Positions 37,119 to 45,146 of a DNA stretch of 64,000 nucleotides are shown here, one piece after another. The position numbers and the translations under genes are program-made. The stretch's first letter is position 1, and each line of letters begins with the position of its first letter. Below the pieces are notes generated by a model. It was not told where the DNA came from and did not search any database. It saw nothing but the letters and a program-made list of their open reading frames with translations. Location of the stretch: positions 1,798,001-1,862,000 of the forward strand of contig NZ_JAKWJU010000002.1 in the NCBI RefSeq assembly GCF_022524345.1, given 5' to 3'. This DNA comes from Streptomyces marispadix. Its GTDB lineage: Bacteria; Actinomycetota; Actinomycetes; Streptomycetales; Streptomycetaceae.

Positions 37119-37215
37119 CCGCCGCCCGCGGCCCGGCCGCACCGAAGATTCCGGATCGCGTCCACCCCGCCCGAAGCGGGGTGGACGCCCGGCCGGGGCG
37201 GCAGGTGTGCGCGGT

Positions 37216-37985
37216 CAGGGGCACAGGGGGTGAGGAGGGCCTTGATGGCGCGGCGCTCGTCCATCGCCCTGTAGCCCTCGGCGACCTGTTCCAGAGGCAG
37301 GGTCAGATCGAAGACCCTGCCCGGGTCGATCCGGCCCGACAGGACCAGGTCGATCAGGTCGGGCAGGTAGCGGCGCACGGGGGCGGGGCCGCCGCGCAGC
37401 GCGACGTGGGAGAACAGCTCCTGTCCTTCGACGGCCTCGTGTGGGACGCCGACGAAGCCGACGTTGCCGCCCGGCCGTGCCGAACGGAGGGCCTGACGCA
37501 TGGCTTCGGCGGTGCCCACGCACTCCAGCACCGCGTCGGCGCCTATGCCTCCGGTGAGGTCCTTGACGCGTGCGACGCCGTCCTCGCCGCGCTCGGCGAC
37601 GACATCGGTCGCGCCGAACTCGCGGGCGAGCTTCTGCCGCGGCTCGTGGCGGCTCATGGCGACGATCCGCTCCGCGCCCTGCTGCCTGGCGGCGATCGCC
37701 CCGCACAGCCCCACCGCGCCGTCGCCGACGACCACGGCGGTTGAGCCGGGCCTGACTTCGGCGGCGAGGGCCGCGTACCAGCCGGTGCCCATCACGTCCG
37801 TGACGGCCAGCAGGCCGGGCAGGAACTCGTCTGCCGGGTGCCCGTCGGTGGCGACCAGCGTGCCCTGGGCGTCGGGGATACGTACGTAGTCGGCCTGGCA
37901 GGTGCTCAGGAACGCGCGGTGCAGGCAGCTCGACTGCCAGCCGTTACGGCAGTTCGCGCAGGTGTCGTCCGAGGGTGACTCGCTG
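37216..37985 (-). pseudogene. zinc-type alcohol dehydrogenase, truncated at both ends
   Basis: The reading frame keeps the middle and end of a medium-chain zinc dehydrogenase: structural-zinc part CANCRNGWQSSC, ADYVRIPDA, the NAD motif VVGDGAVGLCGA, and LTLPLEQVAEGYRAMDERRAIKALL. It lacks the first 90 or so residues with the catalytic zinc ligands, and near 37216 the frame runs on past the expected end where a TGA exists one frame over (CCCTGA). With two neighbouring truncated genes this is a remnant. A short active form is unlikely. Confidence 0.7.
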
Positions 37986-38072
37986 CCCGCGCGAAACGCG
38001 GTTTCCCTGGACGTCGGGCACCGCAGTCGGCGAGGCACCTTCGCCCTGTTCGCCCCGCCCTGTGCTGCGCGG

Positions 38073-38430
38073 TCAGCCGTCCAGGCCGCAGATCGCCTCG
38101 ACGGTGAGCTGGTGTATCCGCACCATGTCGAGGTAGTCGGAGATCCGCACCCGCTCGTCCGGCATCGTGTTGTACTTCCCGCCCGGTCCGCACACCAGGC
38201 CCGGCATCCCCGCGGCGTGCTGAAGCAGCGAGGCGTCGCTGCCGTAGAAGCAGTACGGGCGGACGGCGCCGGTCGGCTGTTCCTCGCCGCGGACGGTGCG
38301 GTACGCGGCGTTCACCGCGGCGACGACCTGTCCGTCCGGGTCGGCGAAGAACGGCTGGTCCATGGTCGGACCGTCGCCGTCGGCGCGGGTGACCTCGGCG
38401 CGCACCCCCGGGTGGCGGCCGCAGACCCGA
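38073..38430 (-). pseudogene. M20 metallopeptidase C-terminal remnant
   Basis: About 120 residues align in style with the end of ArgE/DapE-type M20 peptidases: TMDQPFFADPDGQ, YGSDASLLQHAAGMPGLVCGPG and DERVRISDYLDMVRIHQLTVEAI. The zinc-binding N-terminal half is absent; upstream of about 38430 the frame loses all family character. Confidence 0.7.
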
Positions 38431-38437
38431 GCGCCGC

Positions 38438-38803
38438 GTGGACCACGGCCTGCTGCCCGCGATCGTCTCCGTTTGCGCACAGGCCGGCTTCGTACCCCGG
38501 ATTCGCTACGAGGCGCTGGGGACGCCGCTGGTGCTGGGGCTGGTCGCGGCGGGGGACGGCGTGGCGCTGGTGTCGGCCGCCGTCGCACGCGGGCCGCACC
38601 GAGGCGTGCGCTTCGCCCGGATCAGTACGCCGCGGGCCGTCTCGCCGATCCTGCTCGCCTGGCGCCGTGGCATCCCGGACGAACTGGCGCACCAGCTCGC
38701 GGACTTGCTGCATCGGGCCGCACGCGACGTGGACGGCGCGGAGGGTGCCGAGCGCGCGGAGGGTGCCGACCGCGCGGAGGGCGAGCCCCCAGGCGGGACG
38801 TGA
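38438..38803 (+). pseudogene. LysR-family regulator, C-terminal effector-domain remnant
   Basis: The frame encodes the second half of a LysR substrate-binding domain (AGFVPRIRYEALGTPLVLGLVAAGDGVALV, ISPTRAVSPILLAWRR-type end, then a charged tail). No helix-turn-helix is present upstream. It begins just where the M20 remnant on the other strand ends. Confidence 0.65.
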
Positions 38804-38831
38804 TCGCGGCGGCTTCCGCGCGTCCGTGAGT

Positions 38832-40439
38832 TCACGGCCGGGAGCCGGACGTGCCCTTCGGCGGGGCCTGCCTCCCGCCGGTCTCGTCCCTCTCGCCGGT
38901 CTCGTCCCTCTCGCCGGACTCACCCCTCGCGGCGGTCTCATCCGTCTCGGCGGTCCCGCCGCGGTCACCGCTCTCGTCGGGGTCACCCCTCTCGTCGCGG
39001 TCGGCGGTCGGGATTCCGCCCGTGCGGCCGGGTGCGTCGATCAGCCGTCGCCAGGTGTCCGCACGCCAGTCGCCGCCGTCGAGGACGCCGATACGCCGGC
39101 CCTCGGAGTCCCAGCGCAGCAGGCCCCAGCCGTTGCCCTCTCCGTTCTCGTGCCAGCCGACGAGCGGCCAGTAGGCGAAGTCGGCGTCAGACTCGACGAG
39201 GAAGTCGACGAAGTTGCGGAACCAGGCACGCGGTTTCTCCTCCGTCTCCTCCGGGCCGCCGATCCCGAACTCGCTTATCCAGACCGGCGCTTGGAAGTCC
39301 TGGTCCTGCTCCAGGGCGACGTAGAAGGCCTGCCGCCGCAGTACGCCGAACAGCTCGTCCCGTGTGAAGTCGCGGTAGCGGGGGTCGGAGGTCTCGCCGA
39401 TGCCGGTGGCGCCGCTGTGGTTGGGCCCGGTGTAGTCGTAGAAGTGGGCGGAGTAGACGAGCTTTCCGGGGCGTACGAGCTTGTGCGAGAGCTGCCGTAC
39501 GGGTTCGAGGGTGGGGCGGCCGTGGGGAAGGCCGTCGACGGGGAGCCCGGTCCAGTTGATGCCCTCGACGACGATCAGCAGGTCCGGGTTCGCCTCCTGG
39601 AGGATGCGGTCGCCCAGGTGCTGGGACGCGGCGAACCAGTCGTGCTCGTCGCCCAGGCCCCAGTTCGGGTCGTCGAGGGCCGAGCGGCGCACCTCGTTGT
39701 AGAGGTCCGCACCGACGACGCGGGGGTCGTTCGCATAGCGGCGGGCCATGAACAGCCAGTCGTCCTCCCAGGCGGCGGTCGTCTGGGAGGTGTTCCAGCG
39801 CTCGTTGCCGTCGACGCCGCAGCACCAACGCGTGGTGTTGGTGTGGTTGTTGAGGATCACGGCGAAGCCGGCGTCGGTGAGGGCGTGTACGGCGGCGTCG
39901 TAGACCTGTAGCGGCGTCTTGCCCTTCAGGGAGGGGTTTGCCGCCACCGAGGCGTCCGTGACGGGGCGTTCGTCGTGGATCATCTCGTTGGAGAAGGGCA
40001 ACCGGATGCTGTTCAGGCCGAGTTGGCGGAAGCCGTCGACGATCTCCGTCATCGGCACCCGGTCCAGGCCCAGCGGCATACGGCCCGACACCTCGCCCGC
40101 ATGGTTGTTCGCGGGGTCGTCCGGGTCTCCGCTGCCGGTCCAAGTGCCGCTCGCGCCATGCCAGTTGCCCGACTTGAGCTTGAAGCGGTCACCGTCGGCG
40201 TCGACGATGTAGCGGCCCCTGGTGCTCAGCGGCGGCTTCCAGTCCCCGGGTGCCTCGGCGGCGGCTTGCGGTGCCTCGCTCGGCTGGGCCTGCTTCCCGG
40301 CGTCCTTTCCCGCCATGGGGCGGGAGGCCGAAGGGTCGGCCGCCGCGCGGGGTGCGGCCGTAAGGCCCGCGGGCAGAGCGAGTACGACGGCGGTGAGCAC
40401 GGTGAGCACGGATCTGAACACGGACGTCTTCACAGTCAC
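38832..40439 (-). CDS. secreted GH5 family glycosidase (cellulase/mannanase type)
   Basis: GTG 40439 (or 40433) gives 535 residues. A signal peptide (SVLTVLTAVVLALPAGLTAAPRAAA) is followed by a GH5 barrel (about 70-450) and a Glu/Asp/Arg-rich tail with GERDET repeats. The acid/base is E249 in LYNEVR and the nucleophile E390 in WISEFG; the NNHTNT and SAHFYDY elements are typical. It hydrolyses beta-linked polysaccharide outside the cell; the exact sugar is not known. Arginine/glutamate tail is unusual and may be disordered. Confidence 0.88.
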   Translation of the reverse strand: MTVKTSVFRSVLTVLTAVVLALPAGLTAAPRAAADPSASRPMAGKDAGKQAQPSEAPQAAAEAPGDWKPPLSTRGRYIVDADGDRFKLKSGNWHGASGTWTGSGDPDDPANNHAGEVSGRMPLGLDRVPMTEIVDGFRQLGLNSIRLPFSNEMIHDERPVTDASVAANPSLKGKTPLQVYDAAVHALTDAGFAVILNNHTNTTRWCCGVDGNERWNTSQTTAAWEDDWLFMARRYANDPRVVGADLYNEVRRSALDDPNWGLGDEHDWFAASQHLGDRILQEANPDLLIVVEGINWTGLPVDGLPHGRPTLEPVRQLSHKLVRPGKLVYSAHFYDYTGPNHSGATGIGETSDPRYRDFTRDELFGVLRRQAFYVALEQDQDFQAPVWISEFGIGGPEETEEKPRAWFRNFVDFLVESDADFAYWPLVGWHENGEGNGWGLLRWDSEGRRIGVLDGGDWRADTWRRLIDAPGRTGGIPTADRDERGDPDESGDRGGTAETDETAARGESGERDETGERDETGGRQAPPKGTSGSRP

Positions 40440-40628
40440 ACGCTTCCCATGAGAACCACCCTCCATCCACACCGGAGGCGTCCGACTCGCCCCCGGGGGC
40501 TCCGACTGGCCTCACAGCCAAGGCAGTTGGGGCGGGCTCCCCCGGCAACGGGGCACCATGGCACCGGGCCCCACCGCCGTGTCCGGCATCGCCGCGAGCG
40601 CCGTGGGCGTCCGGCGTAGTCTCGTCCC

Positions 40629-40979
40629 ATGCGTGACCTGGTGCCGTTCCTCATCACGGCGGCGGCACTCGCCGCGGTCATGGCGGGCTTCGCCTGGCTG
40701 GCCGCCCGCGTCCGCCGCAGGGGCCTCGCCGGTACGGCCGTACGTGCGGCGCTGGCCTCGTACGACGAGGCGTTCCGTACGACGGCGCACGAGTCGCACT
40801 ACGAGATCCAGGCGCAGGCGGAACGGAAGGTCCCGGCACCGTCGCCCGACGGGCGCTGGACCCGGCAGCGCCCGGAGGGCCCGGTCGGGGAGCGCATCCG
40901 TCGGCCCCTCAGCCCGGCGCCGCGAGGACTGCGGCGAGTCTTCGGCCGGTGGTTCGGCCGCCGGGCCCGCCGCTCGTGA
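40629..40979 (+). CDS. small membrane protein, function unknown
   Basis: 116 residues with one N-terminal membrane helix (LVPFLITAAALAAVMAGFAWLAARV) and a basic cytosolic tail (YEIQAQAERK, GRRARRS). Conserved type in Streptomyces by look; no domain recognised. It converges with the LLM gene. Confidence 0.6.
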   Translation: MRDLVPFLITAAALAAVMAGFAWLAARVRRRGLAGTAVRAALASYDEAFRTTAHESHYEIQAQAERKVPAPSPDGRWTRQRPEGPVGERIRRPLSPAPRGLRRVFGRWFGRRARRS

Positions 40980-41031
40980 CGCACTGCCCCGACGCGTCCC
41001 CCGTAACCGGGCCGCTCCCCCAACCGCCCCG

Positions 41032-41991
41032 TCAGGGCGCCGCGCCCAGGATCTCCAGCAGATCCTGGGCGGCGGCGCGAGGACCCGCGACGAGGCCGAC
41101 ACCCGTGGCGTTCAGCACCACCTCGTCGACGCCGATCGCCCGGTACTCATCCAGCCTTTCGTGGATCTCCTCGGCCGTTCCGTAGAGGAAGACGCCGCCG
41201 TCGACGAGCTTCACGGCGTCGCCCGGGTCGCCGTCGCCCGACACCACGATTCCGGCCTTCTTCAGCGCGTCCTGATAGTGCGGGGCCTGGATGTGCGTGC
41301 CGCACGAGGCGCCCGCCAGCTCCTCGACCCTGCGGTCGGGGCCTGACAGCGCGACCGGCACGATCGCGGTGACGGTCGCGGGCTTGTCCCACTTCCGCTC
41401 CTCGGCGCCCTTGCGCATGGCGGGCATCAGGATCTGGTCCAGATACGCGGCCGAGCCCAGCCAGGTGATGGCCACGTCGGCGAGTTCGCCCGCGAGGGCG
41501 GCCATCCTCTCGCGGAGCACGCCCAGTCCGACGGAAACGGGCGGCTGCTTGTATTCGAGGAGCTTGGAGACCCCGGGGAAGTGGTCTCCGGAGTTCTCGA
41601 CGGTCTCTCCGTGAAGCAGTCCGCGCACCGTCGTCACGTATTCGCGGCACGCGCCTATCTGGCCGGCGTAGGGCTTGCCGAGGAAACTGCGCTGCGCCTG
41701 AAGCCCGCCGGGGCCGAATCCGGCGACGACGGAACGGCCCGTGGCGAGCGCCACCGAACGCGCCTCTATCGCCGCCTGGTACGGGGAGCGCAGCGGCATC
41801 AGCGTGACGCCGAATCCGCTGGGAATCCTGATCCCGATTCCGGCGAGCCAGTTGATCAGATGGTGGCTGTCCAGCAGCATTCCATGGCCTTGCCAAAGCC
41901 GGTCGGCGCAGGTCCAGTTGACGAGATTCGCGAACGGGACCACCTGTTCCGGCCGTACCGGGCCGAAGGGGAGGAGTATCGAGAGCCGCAC
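41032..41991 (-). CDS. LLM-class (F420-dependent) flavin oxidoreductase at the end of a lantibiotic operon
   Basis: GTG 41991 follows GGAAG by 7 bases; 319 residues. The barrel motifs are family-like: FGPVRPEQV, GFGVTLMPLRSPYQAAIEA, SVVAGFGPGGLQ, the 5-deazaflavin/FMN binding region VSVGLGVLRERMAALAGELADVAITWLGS and C-terminal LVDGGVFLYGTAEEIHERLDEYR. It lies 81 bases downstream of the lantibiotic genes, same strand. F420-dependent reductases of the LanJC type turn dehydroalanine into D-alanine in some lanthipeptides, so a maturation role is possible but unproven. Alternatively it is an unrelated F420 enzyme. Confidence 0.78.
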   Translation of the reverse strand: MRLSILLPFGPVRPEQVVPFANLVNWTCADRLWQGHGMLLDSHHLINWLAGIGIRIPSGFGVTLMPLRSPYQAAIEARSVALATGRSVVAGFGPGGLQAQRSFLGKPYAGQIGACREYVTTVRGLLHGETVENSGDHFPGVSKLLEYKQPPVSVGLGVLRERMAALAGELADVAITWLGSAAYLDQILMPAMRKGAEERKWDKPATVTAIVPVALSGPDRRVEELAGASCGTHIQAPHYQDALKKAGIVVSGDGDPGDAVKLVDGGVFLYGTAEEIHERLDEYRAIGVDEVVLNATGVGLVAGPRAAAQDLLEILGAAP

Positions 41992-42072
41992 CCCAGGACT
42001 TCCTTTCGTTCAGTGACGCACGCGCGCACGATGCGCTCCCCTTGGCGGCAGCGTCTCCGACTGCTTACGGGT

Positions 42073-42237
42073 CTACGACTGCTTGCGGTCGAACTTCATG
42101 AAGGCGCCCGCGGCGAGCGCCACGGTCAGTACGCCGATGACGGCGGCGAGCACATAGTTCTCGCTGTAGGCGGTCGTGATGGCGATGGCTCCGCCCACGG
42201 CGACGATGACGCCCCAACTGCCCTTGTACTTCTTCAT
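42073..42237 (-). CDS. 54-residue two-helix membrane protein coupled to LanM
   Basis: ATG 42237 has GGAGG at 7-base spacing and overlaps the LanM stop (ATGA). It encodes two hydrophobic helices (WGVIVAVGGAIAITTAY; YVLAAVIGVLTVALAAGAF) and a basic end (KFDRKQS). Such small proteins near lantibiotic genes are often immunity peptides, but none is recognised by sequence. Confidence 0.75.
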   Translation of the reverse strand: MKKYKGSWGVIVAVGGAIAITTAYSENYVLAAVIGVLTVALAAGAFMKFDRKQS

Positions 42238-45146
42238 TTCGGTACCTCCTGGTGCTGTACTGCTGTCCGTCGTTCGGGCACGCCGCAGCAGAGTGCGACG
42301 GGAATGTGGAAATCCTGGGAGCCGGTGCCCTCGGCCTTGACCGCGAGCTGAAGAACGGCGTCGGTGTCGCCGATGCCGGACCAGCCGAACATGTAGCCGA
42401 GGAGCGATGTCCGCCCTCCGGCGCCGGTGTAGAAGCCGTGCGCCCGTGCCGTATCGAGAACTCGTTCCTGATAGTCCTGCGCGCGGGAGACGAGGGATTC
42501 GTCGCCGAGGATTCCCGCGGCGGCGATCAGTGACTGCACGACGCCGCTGCTGCCGTGGCAGACCGACAGATCGAGAGGCCGGTCCGGAGTGATCGTGGTG
42601 GCCTTGTCCACGAGTTCGCCGAGACGTGCGCCGTGCAGCCGCTCCTGCCGGCCGGCCGCGGTGAGTATCTCCGCGGAGGCGAGCAGAAGCCCGGCGGCGC
42701 CGTTGCACCATCCCGCGTAAGGGCTCTCGCCGTCGAACTCCCGGCGGGCGAGGAGCCATTCCGCCGACTCTTCGACGAGACGGTCGTCGCCGAGCACTCT
42801 CCCCGTACGGGACAGGGCCCACCGCAGGCCGAGTTCGCCGTGTGCGACGTCGAACCACTCGGCGGTTCTGGGGGCGGCGAGATGGGCCAGGGTCAGTTCG
42901 CGCAGCCGTGCCAGACGGGCCTCGCCGTACGGTCCGCCGTCGCTCCACTCGGCAGACGACTCCACCCGGGAGGACTCGCTGCGGAACGCGGTACGGGACG
43001 CGCTGCGCGACATCTCGACGCGGGACAGCAGCGCCATCAGCATGCCGGCCGGTCCGTTCGCGAGGTCCTTCTCCAACTCGTCGGATTCGGCGCGCTCTTC
43101 GAGCTTCTCGAAGATCTGCGCGAGCCAGTCGGCCTCGACGCCGCCGGGCCTGGCCAGCAGCATCGAGGCGGCACCGGTGAAGACCGACTCCGGGGTCTGC
43201 ATCAGGGATTCGCCGTAGCGGGCGAGCAGGCTGCGCAGGCCGCGATCGGCACTCCGGTAGGCGGCTTCGGCGTCCTTGCCGTCGCGTGCGGCGCGCTCCA
43301 GGAAGGTCACGATGCCGCCGGAGTCGTGGAACGAGACGAAGTTCCCAGCGGTCATCGTCGGTGCGTTCCGCTCGGGTCCGATGCCGCACAGCCATCCCGT
43401 CTCGCGACCGTCGGGCCCCTCGAAGGGGACGCTCACGGCGTCGATCTTCCGCGCGATCTCCGGCCACCAGCTACCGGCTCGGGCCCGGGTCAGCGAGTGC
43501 TGCCCGAAGAGACTCTCCGACGACAGCCCCGCCAGGTCGTCGTCGGCGACGGCCTCCCCGAAGCACTCCTCCAGCAGGAACTGGTGGTAGAGGTCCGTGC
43601 GGGCGGCGTTCTGCTCCACTCCCCTGCGTGCCATCTCGATGGGCGTCGTCTTGTAGACGCCGGGGAAACTGCTTCTGTGCGTGGCCAGTTCAGTGGAGTC
43701 GCTACGGGTCACGAAATACGGGACGTTCCCGGAGAAGAGCGCGGAACGCTCTTCCTCACGGGCGTATTCGGCGGCCTCGGGCGACAGATACTCGGGCATG
43801 TTCTTCAGCAGCCCGAGCAGCCGGGCGGCCTCCGCGGGCTCCCCCAGGTATCTGGGATGCGTGAAGGCGTCGAGGAATCTGCTGTAGACCATCGTCGACC
43901 GGAGCAGGCTCCTCACGGTCATCTCCGGATAGGCGTCGAGTATCTTCACGATGCCGTCGCCGCGTACGAACTCCAGGGCGTCGAAGTATCCCTCCAGGGT
44001 GTCGGCGAAATACTCCGTGGCCGACAGGCGCCGGTCGCCGAGGCGGGAGACGTTTCCGTGGTGCTTGTAGGTCACCGGCTCCCATTTGACGGAGATGTTG
44101 TCCGTCGTGTTGTCGCGTACGACGGGCCTGGTGAGGTTCTTCGACTTCTGGTCGCCGGCGACGCCCACGCCCGCCATGTTGATGTCGATGGGCGAGGTCG
44201 GGTCGACCATCGGCACCAGCATCGTCGAGACGACGGAGAGCTTCATGTGATTCATGATCACGTGCGGCAGCGAGTCGTTCTCCACACCCGCGTCGGCACG
44301 GGTCATCGTCTCGGTGTCGATGACGCACGGATTCTCGCCGCAGGCCAGCAGGTTCTCGTCGTGGAGATCGGATGCGCCGATGGAGCCCAGGATCGCGCAG
44401 AGGGCTCCGAACCGGTAGAAGTACCTTGCCGGTTGGTCGGGCGAGTCCATCGCCTTCGACTCGGCGAACTGCTGCCAGCCGTGTTTTCCGGACGTCACCG
44501 ACACCGGAATGCATTCACGCAGCGAATGCCTCAGATACGGGTCGGCCGCCGCGTAGAGGTCCTTCACGAAGCGGTCGGAGACGAGGGCACGCGGTTTGAA
44601 GACCAGCCTCGTGCCCCCGGCGAGCCGCACGTGGACGACCTGCCGGTTCTCGTTGTGCGGATCGGAGCCGCTGAAGACGATCTTCTTCAGGCCGCCGGGT
44701 TCCGGCGACGGCACCAGCCCCGCGGCCTTGAGCTGCGCTTCGTCCTGCGCGTACGCGGCGAAGACGTCCCCGTAAGCGGAGAGGGAGTTGTGCAGGATCG
44801 TGGTGACGCGCTGCTTCAGCACCGGGTATCTCCCGGTGATCTCACGGCAGTTGTCCGCGTCGCCGAGATGTTCGCGGAAGAGCGTCAGCGCCTCGTCGCC
44901 CTCGGCCGTCATCGGCAGCCCGCGCCTCTCCCTGAAGGCGTGGAACTCGCCGATGAGCGTGCGGAACGACTGCCCCTCGACGGCGGCTACGAGCCCGTGC
45001 CAGGCGTCGTCGAGCAGATCCTCGACGGCGCCGGGAGCGGCGACGGGCGCGACCGCGTCCCGCAGCGCGGACTCCACGTCGCCCCTCGGCGCGAGATGCA
45101 CATAGAACGGCAGGAACGCCGGGATCGACACCTCTGGTTCGCTCAT
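42234..45146 (-). CDS. lanM1: class II lanthipeptide synthetase LanM (intact)
   Basis: 970 residues, ATG 45146 after GGAGG and overlapping the LanT stop. The N-terminal dehydratase (DUF4135) carries TRLVFKPRALVSDRF, SIGASDLHDENLL and VIDTETMTRADAG. The C-terminal cyclase is LanC-like with GELGLRWALSRTG, the zinc ligands WCNG and CHGSSG, and LGYMFGWSGIGD near the end. It should dehydrate Ser/Thr and close lanthionine rings in a precursor peptide using ATP. This is one of two LanM genes for two precursors. Confidence 0.94.
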   Translation of the reverse strand: MSEPEVSIPAFLPFYVHLAPRGDVESALRDAVAPVAAPGAVEDLLDDAWHGLVAAVEGQSFRTLIGEFHAFRERRGLPMTAEGDEALTLFREHLGDADNCREITGRYPVLKQRVTTILHNSLSAYGDVFAAYAQDEAQLKAAGLVPSPEPGGLKKIVFSGSDPHNENRQVVHVRLAGGTRLVFKPRALVSDRFVKDLYAAADPYLRHSLRECIPVSVTSGKHGWQQFAESKAMDSPDQPARYFYRFGALCAILGSIGASDLHDENLLACGENPCVIDTETMTRADAGVENDSLPHVIMNHMKLSVVSTMLVPMVDPTSPIDINMAGVGVAGDQKSKNLTRPVVRDNTTDNISVKWEPVTYKHHGNVSRLGDRRLSATEYFADTLEGYFDALEFVRGDGIVKILDAYPEMTVRSLLRSTMVYSRFLDAFTHPRYLGEPAEAARLLGLLKNMPEYLSPEAAEYAREEERSALFSGNVPYFVTRSDSTELATHRSSFPGVYKTTPIEMARRGVEQNAARTDLYHQFLLEECFGEAVADDDLAGLSSESLFGQHSLTRARAGSWWPEIARKIDAVSVPFEGPDGRETGWLCGIGPERNAPTMTAGNFVSFHDSGGIVTFLERAARDGKDAEAAYRSADRGLRSLLARYGESLMQTPESVFTGAASMLLARPGGVEADWLAQIFEKLEERAESDELEKDLANGPAGMLMALLSRVEMSRSASRTAFRSESSRVESSAEWSDGGPYGEARLARLRELTLAHLAAPRTAEWFDVAHGELGLRWALSRTGRVLGDDRLVEESAEWLLARREFDGESPYAGWCNGAAGLLLASAEILTAAGRQERLHGARLGELVDKATTITPDRPLDLSVCHGSSGVVQSLIAAAGILGDESLVSRAQDYQERVLDTARAHGFYTGAGGRTSLLGYMFGWSGIGDTDAVLQLAVKAEGTGSQDFHIPVALCCGVPERRTAVQHQEVPK

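Noticed and set aside
36857..37215. Extension of the dehydrogenase frame into the propeller gene
   Set aside because: The frame runs through only because of high GC; homology ends at about 37216.
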